The notes under the pieces are model-generated. The model was given only the letters and a program-made list of their open reading frames with translations. It was not told the DNA's origin and did not search any database. The translations under genes and the position numbers were made by a program. Of a DNA stretch of 64,000 nt, positions 22,259 to 33,145 are shown piece by piece; position 1 is the stretch's first letter; every line of letters begins with the position of its first letter. This stretch comes from Wurfbainia villosa (taxonomy: Eukaryota; Streptophyta; Magnoliopsida; Zingiberales; Zingiberaceae), in the NCBI GenBank assembly GCA_025175895.1, contig CM046008.1:22771255-22835254 (forward strand). Reading direction: 5' to 3'.

Positions 22259-25200
22259 TGTAAAATACCACCAAAAAAAAAATAATAATAATAATAATAA
22301 TGATTATAGATGTGGGGTAATTAGGAGAATACCCTATAGAAATTTTCCAGGAATTTTTAGGAATTTTTCTGGACTCGAATGGAGATTTCTAAGACTCTTT
22401 TTCGGTTAGAAGAAATTAAGGGGCTTATCGGGTCTGAAATTCGACCCGATTACATTCCACCCGACCCGTTTTCCCCTTCGTAACGCAAGCCGAAATTCTG
22501 TTTCCGTTTCACCGATAGCCGACTTTTCATTAAAACCCGAGATCTTCCTCTTCTTCTTCATCGCCCCGAGACCTCTTCCTCTTCGCTCGTCTGCTTCTTC
22601 TCGCGACTCCTTCTCGCGAATTCTTCCTGGCGATTTCTTTCCACCGGCCGGAGCCCGCTTTTCCGGCGGCGACCGCTCCGGCGCCTCCAGCCGTTCCGAG
22701 CAGCGATTTTCTCCCGCTCGCGCTGATCCCCGCCCGGCCGATCCAGCTAGCTCGAGTAGCGATCTCTTCCGCTCGCGATCTCCTCGCCTCGCCGCCGAGA
22801 TCCCGCCGCCTTTCCCATCCCGACTTTCGGTCCTCGCGCTTGGATCGACAAAGGGCGCTGCTCGCTTGAGTGCGAGTTGATTTGGCCGATCGTCGCGGGA
22901 GCTAGGTAAGCTGTCGATCCCTCCTTACCTTGTGAATGAGAGTAGGATGATCTGTGAATTTCGTTTGGTATGGATTTCATATGTAACCGGATTTGATTAG
23001 GGCAGCGGTGTGGTCATTTAGGGTTTCGACAAACCAAGCCATGCATTGCCGATTGGGGTTAGGGAAGGGTAAGCTATGATTTTGGTTCTCCTTATCTTGA
23101 ACGAAAGTAGAATATTCTGTGGATTCACCGTGGCTAAGCTCGAAAATTTATTTGGGCAGTGGCTTGTTTACAACCGGTTGAGGATTGGGAAGGATTGGTA
23201 CCGCTGAAGCTTCAAGTGTTGATAAGTACAAATTCTCCCTTTGTTCAAGTAAGTTTCATTCGGTGATGATGGTTGTTGGGTCTCGAGCATGATTAGGCGC
23301 CTTTGATGGTTGGGTATCGTTCAAGGTTTCCCCTTGATTTATCTAGTTAACTGTGAATGGATGTAAGGGCAGTGAGATAAGTGGTGGCATAATGATCCTT
23401 TTGTTTATTCGTTGCAAGCCTTGGGGTTTCGTGAATAGCTGATATGTTAACAAAAGGATAGGGCAATGTATAGTTGACGGGGAATTATCAGATATATGGT
23501 TGGGAAATTGAATTTAGGAAATAAGGTGACTTATGATGTCTTGAGGGTCTAATGTGAAGGTTAGTTATAGTAAATCAACCTTGGATAATTTAGGAGATTT
23601 TCCTAAGTAGTAAGTCGATAAAAGAATGCGACTATAAGAACGATATAGTAATTAATTCGTATTTTGTAGTCTGCTTGTACTGAAAGGTAATTGATGCATG
23701 TTATGGTTTGTGCAGGACGTGGATACGAGGCAGGACCGCGGCCGTGAAGATTTTTATTGTCACGAGCTTCTTATCAGGTGGGTGATTCCTACCCCGGTCA
23801 GGTAGTAATGCATACAGATTTAGATGCATGATCATCTTAAATGATCATGTTACCTTGATCTTGTTCTATTCATCTTATGCTTGATACTTTATCCGCTGGC
23901 TTTAACTCCTTGCTGCTATCATGTTATGTTACCATGATTAGGAGTTATACACATAGATGATGTAAATAACTTAGAATTTGTTTAAGTTAAATACAAGTAG
24001 TAAGGTACGGATGACAACCTGATTGTAAATTTGGCAAAAAGTATATCCGTAGGTAGATGATGTCTTGAACCTAGAGTTAATTCTAGTACCCCTTAGATTG
24101 CATGTTTCTACCGACCATGCATTATGCAAATGGTTGGGTGAATGGTATTTAGGGTGTCGCTACGGACCGATGGTCCTAGTATGATACGATCAGTTGAGTA
24201 CGACTCTCTACAGGATAGAGAGTGCGTTGATCTGGTTAGCATGACCCTCTGTAGAGTAGAGAGTCTATGGTGGATGTCTATTTGTGAGACCTTACATTCA
24301 TGTCATTTGCATGTCATTGGCGGCGATGTCTCCCTTGTGGTCGAGAGTGTCGCAATCATCTCGCTCACGATTACTCATAGGAGGAGTAACCGGTGTGAGG
24401 GCAGAGCATTGTAGTGCCGCACTCTATCACTACAGACGATGATAGTTGGATTTGTGTGTCGTAGTCCTGTGTGTGTGGCACTCGACCACTCATGGGTAGT
24501 GACTGTCGGATTGGCCAACAGCAGGAACCCCCATCGTGTAGCTTGCTCTTTACGCTTATATGCTACTCGATCATACTGCCCACTCGGCCACTCGAGAGTA
24601 GTGGTTGGTGTTGAGTTGGGACAGTTGTCATGCTCGAGCCACCGAGGCCACACTGGGGTCGTGGTAGCTTTAGGGTGAGCCGACATGACCATGCATACTG
24701 CATTGGCGACTTATGGCATTTTTGCATATTACCATATATATACATATATGCATGTATATATATATATGGATGATTGTGATTAGCATACGTATATAGCTGT
24801 AGTCTATATATAGATGTGCTTATTGTGATGCTGCATTTGTATGTACTATGTTTGTTGCATTTGTTTGCACATATTCATACATGTTATCACATTCTTCTGT
24901 ATGGTAGTAGGCCATCACTTTTATATTGGTTAGTTATTCACTGTGTTACCCTTGACCCATAGCAGGATGTAGTATGAGTTAGTTCTATTCTTTATACCAT
25001 ATGTTGTGTATATGTGCTCAGGTTGGATAGCACGCCTGTGCATGTCCTATAGTTCATATTGACTTTTGGTTAGATGGTATATACATTGATATATTATCAT
25101 GCTAGTGATACCTGTAGATTTTACTGTCGAAATACATGTGATATTAATATACATGTTTATCTATCACCTGCTGAGTTTTACTCACTCCCACGGACCCTGG

Positions 25201-25607
25201 GTTTTTCCACGCCTGTAATGTGGTAGAGATCTTCGTGATTTACTTGAGTCTGGCGATCCATCCCATCTCCACATTTTGAGTCTCCCGAGGATTGATGATT
25301 TGTATTTGTGTTATGGATTTTGTTCTATGTATGGACTTGTCTTTATGTTGTGGACTTTACTTTGATTCAACGTTTCATGTACGGTTTTAATACTGTGGTC
25401 TTGTCAGGGGGTGTACACCCGTATGTTTTGGTATATTTTGTTGTGGGTATGTGTTTATGTTTCCGCTGTGTGTTTGATTTACTTATATCTGTTTAGTGTG
25501 TTGTTGTTGTGGGCCTACGGGCCTTGTATTAACCTGAGATGTTGCCACGTACAGGGGAGATGCCGTCCGTTTGATTTTCGGCACGGCATACTCTCCGGGG
25601 CGTGACA
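22259..25607 (+). repeat. Element E 3' LTR (3,349 bp)
   Basis: Matches the 5' LTR end to end. Long stretches are identical, but differences concentrate at about 22,610-22,870, 23,205-23,310, 24,310-24,395, 25,025-25,050 and 25,205-25,255, mostly at CAG/CTG words in the 5' copy. It ends GGCGTGACA, then the duplication ATGCA. The splice-donor-like GCTAGGTAAGCTG is intact at about 22,901. Confidence 0.93.
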
Positions 25608-25612
25608 ATGCA

Positions 25613-26713
25613 GGACTTAGTAATTCGCACATGGAGCCGTGGTGAGTTTCACATCTCATCACTCTGGCCTTGAGTCGGTGAAGGATTGCTTTGCGGAAGC
25701 CGTGCGCTTGGAGCATCCGAGGGACCGCCGGACGAGAAGCTTGGAGTGAAGCCGGAGGAAGTAGACTTTGAGGCAAGAGACGCGAAGGAGCATTGCAGAG
25801 TCGTGCGTCTGATGCTGCCGAGGGACGTGGCCGCGAACGAAGAGAACTTCGAAGGCAAGGGACTCTGAGGGATGAGAGTGAGCGATTGTAACGTGGAAAG
25901 GATAGCACTTAGGTGAAACTTGGCCATTTGGCCAAGTGTCGGATGGGTTTTCCCGACACCAGTCGACTGCCATGTCATGGCAGTCGACTGCTCTGAGTCG
26001 ATGGTTCGATCGACTGGTATAAGACCAGTTTAGTGCTTGGCAGTCGACTGCCATGGACTGGCAGTCGACTGATGTCGACAGCAGTCGACTGATGGCACTG
26101 TGCACGGGCACAGAATGGAGTCGACTCCATTGAGCACTCGACTGATCGAGCATCAGTCGACTGATGGTAGGATCAGTCGACAGATACCAGTACCGTTGGA
26201 TGAAGTCCAACGTGGAAAGCGGTCGTTATTGGGCAACGGCTACAGGACCAGTCGATTGATCGAGGGCATCAGTCGACTGCTCCTGTGTCAATGGGAAGAA
26301 ACCCTCTTCCTCTATAAAAAGGAAGAGGATGGGGCTTTGGGAGGCAAATGCTCATGATCTAATTTGCTCCCAAAGTGCTCTAAGTGTTCTTCCACTCTTC
26401 TTACTTGTTTTATTTCCATTCTATTGTAAGAAGAGAGATTGTAAAGAGGTTACCTCCACCTAGCTTTGTGCAAAGGAGAGATCTAGTGGATAGATTGCGG
26501 AGTGATTCACCGTGGACGAATCGGACCATGGATTAGCGGCGTAGCCGTGAACCACGTTACATCTCGGTGTTTGTATTGCTTGTTTATATTTTGCTTGTCT
26601 TTATTTTTATTTGCATATTCCGCTTGCGCTAACGCTTTGTAGACGAGAGCAAAATCCGTAAACCAACGTAAGAGGGCTATTCACCCCCCTCTAGCCGGCC
26701 AATCGATCCCCTA
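25613..26713 (+). repeat. Element D 3' LTR, second part
   Basis: Continues the D LTR after element E and ends CGATCCCCTA. It carries the densest cluster of SalI-core palindromes in the window and the TATA box at about 26,313 with its flanking 9-bp inverted repeat. Confidence 0.92.
25960..26279. promoter_or_regulatory. Array of CAGTCGACTG palindromes upstream of the LTR TATA box
   Basis: Seven perfect CAGTCGACTG copies begin at 25,960, 25,981, 26,041, 26,062, 26,082, 26,154 and 26,270. Near copies are at 26,118 (GAGTCGACTC), 26,174 and 26,249. Neighbouring starts are often 20-21 bp apart, about two helical turns. The array ends about 35 bp before the TATA box. Palindrome clusters in LTRs are described for Sireviruses, though with a different core. 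A role as a regulator-binding array is inference. Confidence 0.65.
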
Positions 26714-26720
26714 AGTGATC

Positions 26721-27016
26721 TTGATTGTAAAGGTTACCTCCACCTAGCTTGGTGCAAAGGAGAGACCAATAGTGATTGGCTTTGGAGGAGTGATTCACCT
26801 CAGACGAATCGGGATCATGGATTAGTGGCGTAGCCGTGAACCATGTTACGACATTGTGTTAGCATTGTCTTTTTTCCTTTGCTTTGTCTTTATTTGTTTA
26901 ATTTGCTTGTATTGTTGTTTCTGCTTGCGTTAATCTAATTGTAGACGAGCAAATTATGACATCCATCGATTGAGGGCTATTCACCCCCCTCTAGCCGGCC
27001 GTTTCGATCCCCAACA
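26721..27016 (+). repeat. Element C 3' LTR, second part
   Basis: Resumes at TTGATTGTAAAGG exactly where C's LTR was opened by D and ends GATCCCCAACA. Followed by TATAT, the C duplication, and then B's LTR. Confidence 0.92.
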
Positions 27017-27312
27017 TATATATCTATATATAGCATCTAACCTCATACACAGGTAGATGGTAATTACACACATGTACATATAGCATCCAACCTTACACAC
27101 AGGTAGATGATAATATAACTTATTCACAAAACATCGAGGCACAAGAAAAATTTGATGAACAATTAACTAAAAATAATAACAGTAAACATCATGGGTGAAC
27201 AAATATATATATATCTATATATAGCATCTAACCTCATACACAGGTAGATGGTAATTACACACATATACATATAGCATCTAACCTCATACACAGGTAGATG
27301 ATAACTAAACCA

Positions 27313-27386
<74 letters not shown>

Positions 27387-28520
27387 GCATCTGACCTCAT
27401 ACACAGGTAGATGATTTTTATTACATATTACATATCATTTACAATATTAAGAAAAAATCTTATGAAGGATTAACTAAACATGCTGACTCATAACAAATAT
27501 AGCAGGAATCACCTACGGACATAATGCTCATGTACATACAAATTTATATCCACCCTAGCATGCTGATTTCTTTCAAACAAACTACTCATTACATCTATTA
27601 AACATTTATCTGGCTATTAACTGAATATTTAACCCTCCTATACATCACTCGGCAGTCTCAATTCATAATGACCCCAACATATGCATTATCAGTTTTTACA
27701 ACCCAACCGAATGAAACCCACAATACCAATCCACGCATAAATTCAACAAAAGTGATCCTAAAATCATCATCCGATCCCCTTCCCTCCTAATAACAAAAAT
27801 CTGTTTACCCATTCCCTCTCCCATGTCCCTCACCTGCCGAGTACCCTAATCCACCGGGTCCAATCATCTCCCATCAAGAACTCCCATTATAGCCCAAAGA
27901 TTGAAATCCCTAACCTCCTCCCGTGATCCCTCAGCTCTTCAACTCCTCCTAGCCGACGGGAAACCAAGCTCCACCAATTTCGATAGCTCAATCCATTCCA
28001 AAAATACCAAAAATCCCCCCATGAATCCTGCTAGAAACCAATCTGGAAACCCATTGCTCAGGCACAATTCAACCCGAAATCCCGACTCAATCTCGCCGCT
28101 AAAGTCCCAAAAGAAAAACCTACTAAACTCTCCGCCCTCGCCAGCCCTAGCCAGAGATTACTTACCGTGAAGATGAGGGAGGAGGGTCGATGTAGCTCCG
28201 GCGGCTTTGCGTCGTCTCCGGCGGATGGGGTTCGTCGATCACCCTTTTTCGACGTCTGTGGTGGCTCGCGACCAGAAGACGAGTCGCGGGATAGAAAAAG
28301 AAGGGAAAAAGAAAAAGAAAAGGAAAAGGGTTTGGTCGGTTTAATAGGTTTAGGATTTTTCCCCTTTATGCCCCTCAACTGCGCTTATTTAGGGTATAAA
28401 TAGACCCCGAAATTTATCCTCCTTTTTCGATGACATACACCCGTGTATTTTTATCATTTTATTATTGTTATTACTGTTATTATTATTATTATTATTTATT
28501 TATTTTTTCGAGACTTGACA
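27017..28520 (-). repeat. Element B 3' LTR, inner part
   Basis: Continues B's LTR after element C to the terminal GAGACTTGACA. Contains the CTCATACACAGGTAGATG minisatellite, a (TA)n run, and on the minus strand the gene-like leader with a GGTAAGTAATC splice-donor-like site (about 28,160) plus an ATT-rich end. Apparent frames at 27,901-28,170 and 28,058-28,378 are leader sequence of the LTR, not genes. Confidence 0.9.
27315..27383. repeat. (TA)n microsatellite in B's 3' LTR
   Basis: About 69 bp of pure TA. The same site in the 5' LTR (34,559-34,643) is about 85 bp, so it has changed length since insertion or differs through assembly. Confidence 0.93.
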
Positions 28521-28538
28521 ACTCTCCCCCCCCCCCCC
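28521..28538 (-). other. Element B polypurine tract
   Basis: The plus strand shows ACTCTC followed by a run of C next to the 3' LTR. The minus strand is a G-run ending GAGAGT, followed by the LTR TGTCAAG. The long homopolymer is prone to length error. Confidence 0.88.
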
Positions 28539-29274
28539 TAAAAAAAATTGCGTCCTCGAAATTTGACTTACCAAATAGTTCGAGTATGATCGCATATCCG
28601 GTCTCGGTAGCTTCCTCTATCTGCTGATTTCCCCATAAAACTTTCACAATTCTGATTTCTTTATTTCTCAGCTTCCGCACTTGACGATCCAATATTTGTT
28701 CTGGTATTACCTCATAGGATAGATCTGGTGTCCACTGTATGGCTTCATACCCAATCACATGTGCAGGGTTGGAAAGGTACCTCCTGAGCATGGATACGTG
28801 AAACACATTATGAACTCCTGCTAGGTTTGGTGGTAGAGCAACTCGGTATGCTCGTGTTCCAATCCGGTCGAGAATCTCAAAAGACCCAATATACCTCAGA
28901 CTGAGTTTGTGCTTCCTTCCGAACCTCAGTACTCCCTTCATAGGTGACACTTTGAGAAATACATGGTCTCCCACTGTGAACTCCAGGTCCCTCCTTCGAC
29001 AATCAGCATAACTCTTTTGGCGACTTTGTGCCGACTGCATTCTGTCTCAGATCTTTGTTACTAGTTCCACAGTTTGTGTCACAATCTCTGGACCCAGAAC
29101 TTCCCTTTCTCCTACCTCTTCCCAATGTAGTGGGGTTCTACACCTTCTTCCGTATAGCGCTTCATAGGGAGTCATACCGATGGTGGCTTGATAACTATTA
29201 TTATAGGTGAACTCTACCAGGGGCAGTTTGGACTCCCAACTCCCTTTGAAATCTATAATGCAAGCTCGTAGCAT
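28539..29274 (-). pseudogene. pol: Element B integrase C-terminal half and chromodomain
   Basis: Minus-strand frames 29,274-29,047 and 29,040 down to the LTR carry the end of the integrase core (PLVEFTYNNSYQATIGMTPYEALYGRRCRTP), the SH3-like part (FLKVSPMKGVLRFGRK, RYIGSFEILDRIG, NVFHVSMLRRYL) and a chromodomain (EQILDRQVRKLRNKEIRIVK, VLWGNQQIEEAT), which in chromoviruses directs insertion to heterochromatin. A TGA just before 29,040 (a CGA to TGA type change) separates the two pieces. After the chromodomain no stop occurs before the polypurine tract, so the frame runs on through it into the LTR. Confidence 0.87.
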
Positions 29275-30204
29275 ATCTTCTGAAATCTAAATTACTCGCT
29301 CAGATTGACCGTCAGTCTGGGGATGGAAAGCAGTGCTGAAAGTAAGTTTTGTACCCAATCCCCGATGCAAACTCTTCTAGAACCCGGATGTAAATTTTGG
29401 ATCTCTATCTGACACAATCTGATCCGGAATTCCATATAACCTTACTATTTCCCGTATATACAGCTCTGCGTATTGTATCATAGTGAAAGTGGTTTTCACT
29501 GGCAGGAAGTGTGCTGACTTCGTCAATCGATCCACAATAATCCACACTGCATTTGATCCCTTAGTCGAGATCGGTAATCCTACCACAAAATCCATGGCAA
29601 CATTTTCCCACTTCCAGACAGGTATCGGAAGCGGTTCGAGCAATCCCGCAGGCCTTTGGTGCTCAGCTTTCACCTGTTGACAAGTAAGGCACTCATGGAC
29701 CATCTTGCTTATGTCTCTCTTCATGCCCGGCCACCAATATAATAGCCGCATATCCTTATACATCTTTCTACTGCCGGGGTGAATAGAGTACGGGGTAGTG
29801 TGAGCTTCCCTCATGAGATTCTCCCTCAGGGATCCACCCTTAGGCACCCAGATGCGGCCCTTGTATCGCACCATCCCATCAACCACTGAGTAGATGGTGC
29901 TACCCTTTGCTTCATCTTTGCGTTTCCATTCCATTAACTGTTGATCCGAGGCTTGTTCTGCCCGAATCCGATCCCGTAAGTTTGATTTAACCGTCAGTGC
30001 CGCCAAACTAACCTGCTCACCTGGTGCTATCACCTCCACTCTCATCTGTTGGAATTCTGATATCAATCTTTGCTGGGTGGTCAACTGTAATAGCGTCGCT
30101 GTTTTGCGACTCAGCGCATCTGCCACCACATTTGCCTTACCCGGGTGATAGTTAATATTGCAGTCATAATCTTTTACCAACTCCAACCATCGTCTCTGCC
30201 ACAT
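29275..30204 (-). pseudogene. pol: Element B integrase zinc-binding domain and core
   Basis: Minus-strand frame 30,204-29,377 starts in the RNase H tail (KANVVADALSRKT), then shows the HHCC zinc-binding domain (REAHTTPYSIHPGSRKMYKD, CLTCQQVKAEHQRP) and the catalytic core (MDFVVGLPIS, IIVDRLTKSAHFLPVK, QIVSDRDPKFTS with the second Asp). The catalytic Glu follows in FHPQTDGQSER at about 29,300, still in frame. Stops lie in between (about 29,375 and 29,286). The acidic triad itself is present. Confidence 0.88.
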
Positions 30205-30206
30205 AT

Positions 30207-30473
30207 TCAGTTCCTTTTGAGTAAAGAAATATTCAAACTTTTATGATCTGTGTAGATCTCGCTTAGCGTTTCTCCGTAAAGATAGTGTCGCAAATCTTGA
30301 AGCGAGCGGCCATTTGCTAGTTCAGTGTCGTGTGTAGGATAATTCTGCTCATGCACCTTCAACTGACATGATGCATAGGCAATGACCCTCCCCTTCTGCA
30401 TCAATACAACCCCTAGCCTAGTTTTGGAGGCATCAATGTACACACCTGCCTGTATGTCTGGAACTGCAAGCAC
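30207..30473 (-). pseudogene. pol: Element B RNase H, frameshifted
   Basis: Shows VYIDASKTRLGVVLMQ, YASCQLKVHEQNYPTHDTEL, HYLYGE and IYTDHKSLN, the Asp-Glu-Asp core of gypsy RNase H. Between DTELA and HYLYGE the sequence is shifted (NGRSLQDL), and the frame differs from the RT frame, which ends at 30,413. Confidence 0.82.
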
Positions 30474-32311
30474 AAAGTGCTATCACGCCTTTCTTTTAAC
30501 TCCATAAAATTCTTCTCGCACTGAGTAGTCCATTCATACCTCACCCCCTTCTTGGTCAACGAAGTCAGGGGTAGCGCAATTCGTGAAAAATTCTGAATGA
30601 ATCTGCGATAATACCCCGCTAGTCCTAGGAAACTTCGAATTTCTATAACATTTCTCGGAGTAGCCCAACTCTGGATTCCCTCCACTTTGACTGGATCCAC
30701 CTCTATTCCCCTCTCCGAGACTATATGTCCTAAAAATGCTATTTGTCTCAACCAAAAATCGCATTTGCTGAACTTAGCGTATAACCGCTTATCCTTCAGA
30801 GTTTGCAGCACCAACGTCAGATGTTGTCGGTGCTCTTCGCAACTCTGAGAGTAAATCAGTATATCATCGATAAAGACAATCACAAACTGATCCAGGTATG
30901 GCTGGAAAATCTGGTTCATCAAATCCATAAAGGCTGCGGGGGCATTAGTAAGCCCAAACGGCATAACTAGAAACTCATAATGACCATATCGAGTTTTGAA
31001 CGCAGTTTTATGAACATCTTCTCCTTTCACCCTCAATTGGTGGTACCCCGACCTCAAGTCAATCTTTGAGAACACCGTTGCTCCCTGTAGTTGATCAAAC
31101 AGATCATCGATGCTAGGCAACGGGTACTTGTTCTTGACTGTAACCTGGTTCAACTCTCGGTAGTCAATGCACAACCGCATTGAACCATCCTTCTTACGGA
31201 CGAACAACACTGGCGCTCCCCAGGGTGACACACTGGGTCGGATGAAACCCTTATCCAATAGTTCTTGTAGTTGCTCCTTCAGTTCCTTCATTTCGGTGGG
31301 TGCCAGGCGGTACGGTGCTTTAGACACAGGGGTGGTTCCCGATATTAATTCTATTCCAAACTCAACCTCCCTGACAGGGGGTAATCCGGCAATATCCTCT
31401 GGAAATACATCGGGAAAATCCCGAACTACCTCTACTTCCTTCAGACTTGGTCCAAAAGTCTCAGAACTACACATTATGTTGACTAGAAATCCATTACACC
31501 CCTTGCTTAACATTTTCTGAACTTTACATGCTGATATAATAGGTGGATGACTCAACGTGGAGGTTGCATTGAAGATGACAAATTCATCATTTTGTAGTTT
31601 CAGTTTAACCGTCCTTTGTTTACAATCAATAATGGCCTCGTACCGGGTCAACCAATCCATACCCAGAATTACATCAAAGTCCACCATCTCTAATACAATA
31701 AGTTCGGCGTACACTGTATAGTTCTGCATCCTTATCGGACAGTTCCTCACTATTCTATTGCTGGTCAGTTCTTCCCCCGAAGGCAAGGACACGTTATAGC
31801 CGGTAGCCATCCAATCACATGAAATACCTAGTTTTGCAACGTAGGCCACCGATATGAAAGAGTGTGTAGCTCCAGAATCAATTAAGGCATGAGTAGGTAG
31901 GTTGACAATAGAAATTCTACCTATGATGATGGCCGAATCCGGATCCACCTTCTCCTGTGTCATAGCATATACCCTTCCTCTAGTTGGCTCTTTGAGCTGA
32001 GGGCAGTTCATAGCAAAGTGCCCAGACTTCTTGCACTTGTAGCACACATCTGTACCCACCAAACACTGACCTGCATGAGTCTTCTCACACTTGGGACACT
32101 GAATTTTGCTTTCGCCCTTGAAGACAGTATGGTCGACTGGTCGGGGTTCCTGGGGTCGCTGTCGTGGCTGCGTCTGAATCTGTGGCTGCTTGCCTCGAAA
32201 CTGGCTCGGTGCAAACTTCTTCTGACTCGACGCAGGAGGTTCCCTTCCCTGGTAACTAGACCTCTTAGTCTGTACTTCCTTTATCATGTCATTCTCCCCT
32301 CTCTTCGCCAT
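30413..32311 (-). CDS. pol: Element B nucleocapsid, protease and reverse transcriptase (polyprotein segment)
   Basis: 632 codons open on the minus strand. Two zinc motifs come first: CPKCEKTHAGQC and CYKCKKSGHFAMNC (Cys 90, Cys 93, His 98, Cys 103). The protease has LIDSGATHSFIS with catalytic Asp about 145. The RT shows APYRLAPTEMKELKEQLQEL, SPWGAPVLFVRKKDGS, KIDLRSGYHQLRV, FGLTNAPAAFMDLMN and FIDDILIYS with the catalytic pair at about 482-483, then the thumb (SFLGLAGYYRRFI). The last 25 or so residues are out of frame. The first Met is internal to Gag: upstream gag lies in another frame from 32,289, so one small indel separates them. The protein family is distinct from A/E. Confidence 0.92.
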   Translation of the reverse strand: MAKRGENDMIKEVQTKRSSYQGREPPASSQKKFAPSQFRGKQPQIQTQPRQRPQEPRPVDHTVFKGESKIQCPKCEKTHAGQCLVGTDVCYKCKKSGHFAMNCPQLKEPTRGRVYAMTQEKVDPDSAIIIGRISIVNLPTHALIDSGATHSFISVAYVAKLGISCDWMATGYNVSLPSGEELTSNRIVRNCPIRMQNYTVYAELIVLEMVDFDVILGMDWLTRYEAIIDCKQRTVKLKLQNDEFVIFNATSTLSHPPIISACKVQKMLSKGCNGFLVNIMCSSETFGPSLKEVEVVRDFPDVFPEDIAGLPPVREVEFGIELISGTTPVSKAPYRLAPTEMKELKEQLQELLDKGFIRPSVSPWGAPVLFVRKKDGSMRLCIDYRELNQVTVKNKYPLPSIDDLFDQLQGATVFSKIDLRSGYHQLRVKGEDVHKTAFKTRYGHYEFLVMPFGLTNAPAAFMDLMNQIFQPYLDQFVIVFIDDILIYSQSCEEHRQHLTLVLQTLKDKRLYAKFSKCDFWLRQIAFLGHIVSERGIEVDPVKVEGIQSWATPRNVIEIRSFLGLAGYYRRFIQNFSRIALPLTSLTKKGVRYEWTTQCEKNFMELKERRDSTLCLQFQTYRQVCTLMPPKLG

Positions 32312-32990
32312 CGTGAGCCTGATCCACAGCCTCTCTGAAGGTGGTAACTCGGCTCACCCTGACATCATGGCGAATTGCTGCCCTCAATCCCTCAGTAAAA
32401 TGTTTCAGCTCCTCTACTGGTTGACTTGCAATCATAGGTACAAAATACCGCCCCTTCTCGAATTCCTTGACATACTCAGCCACTGTCCGGTCCCCTTGGC
32501 GAAGCTCTAGGAATTCCCTGGCCATTCGGGTTCTGGTGTCAGCAGTAAAGTATTTACCATAAAATACCTCCTTGAATTCAACCCAAGTAACTGTAGCTAA
32601 ATCCACCGCTGAGCGTGCACCCTCCCACCATATTCGAGCATCGCCCCACAACATGAATATGGCGCACCTCACCTTGTCAGCATCCGTAAGCTGCATGAAG
32701 TCATATATCATCTCCAATGATCGAATCCATCCTTCTACAATAATCGGGTCTATACTTCCCTTAAACTCTGTCGGTCCAAGATCCTTGAACGCATGGCCCC
32801 GGGTTCTGCGGGCGTGGGACCACTATGGGCGTTCCATGCTCCCCGGCTCTCAACAGTTGGATCTGTTCTCCCGAATCCGACTCATTCTGCGCATAATTGC
32901 GGCAAGCTCGGTGGCCGACTACTTTGCCCCACTTCACCATTGTTTCTTCGGCCCGCCATTCTCCTATAAAACCCGACACCTGCATCGTTA
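32289..32990 (-). pseudogene. gag: Element B gag (capsid region)
   Basis: The clear capsid domain reads from about 32,790 down to 32,289: DPIIVEGWIRSLEMIYDFM, FMLWGDARIWWEGAR, FKEVFYGKYFTADTR, EFLELRQGDRTVAEYVKEFE, ending AVDQAHDGEERGE, where the frame shifts into the nucleocapsid part. Upstream, to about 32,990, lies the N-terminal region in a different frame, so the true start is uncertain. Confidence 0.82.
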
Positions 32991-33131
32991 TCTCCAGTTT
33001 GTACATAAACCTAAGCATGATTACATTAAGACTACTACTTGAAAAGTAAGTTTAAAGCTTACAAACGCGGGGATGGATGTATCCGAGTCCTTGATGAGAT
33101 TGCATGCACACACTGTCCTTTAGGATCGTTC

Positions 33132-33143
33132 GATCTGATACCA
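33132..33143 (-). other. Element B primer binding site (Met-tRNA)
   Basis: The minus strand reads TGGTATCAGATC just inside the 5' LTR. Ten of the usual thirteen bases match the initiator Met-tRNA site. Confidence 0.83.
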
Positions 33144-33145
33144 AC

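Larger units (their letters stand above)
13818..25607 (+). mobile_element. Element E: complete Ty3/gypsy chromovirus with 3.4-kb LTRs, inserted in D
   Basis: 11,790 bp bounded by TGTAAAATACC and GGCGTGACA and flanked by the 5-bp duplication ATGCA. Layout: 5' LTR 13,818-17,205, Met-tRNA primer site, decayed gag, protease-RT-RNase H, decayed integrase and chromodomain, polypurine tract 22,246-22,258, 3' LTR 22,259-25,607. Same family as A. It is the innermost and hence youngest of the nest. Gag and integrase are full of small indels while RT is clean, an uneven pattern discussed in the findings. Confidence 0.96.
9500..26713 (+). mobile_element. Element D: gag-only copia-like element, sister of C, inserted in C's 3' LTR
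   Basis: Same layout as C: 5' LTR 9,500-10,684, Met-tRNA primer site, gag 10,747-12,453, non-coding 12,454-13,717, polypurine tract, and a 3' LTR of about 1.2 kb split by element E (13,718-13,817 and 25,613-26,713). AGTGATC occurs on both flanks (9,493-9,499 and 26,714-26,720). The terminal CA of the right LTR appears lost (CCCCTA instead of CCCCTACA). Without E it is about 5.4 kb. It was mobilised into a close relative. Confidence 0.9.
4303..27016 (+). mobile_element. Element C: gag-only copia-like element (Sirevirus-like, TR-GAG type), inserted in B's LTR
   Basis: Starts TGTTAGGGAAATC and ends CCCCAACA. Flanked by TATAT on both sides (4,298-4,302 and 27,017-27,021), although the target is AT-rich. 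Parts: 5' LTR 4,303-5,523, Met-tRNA primer site, gag, about 1.26 kb without coding capacity, polypurine tract, and a 3' LTR split by element D (8,584-9,499 and 26,721-27,016). Without D the element is about 5.5 kb. It has no protease, integrase or RT, so it would depend on enzymes from another element. Confidence 0.9.

Noticed and set aside
27901..28403. Open frames that look like small genes in B's LTR (also 35,161-35,662)
   Set aside because: They lie inside both LTR copies, on both strands, with no recognisable domain. The composition is a pyrimidine-rich leader.
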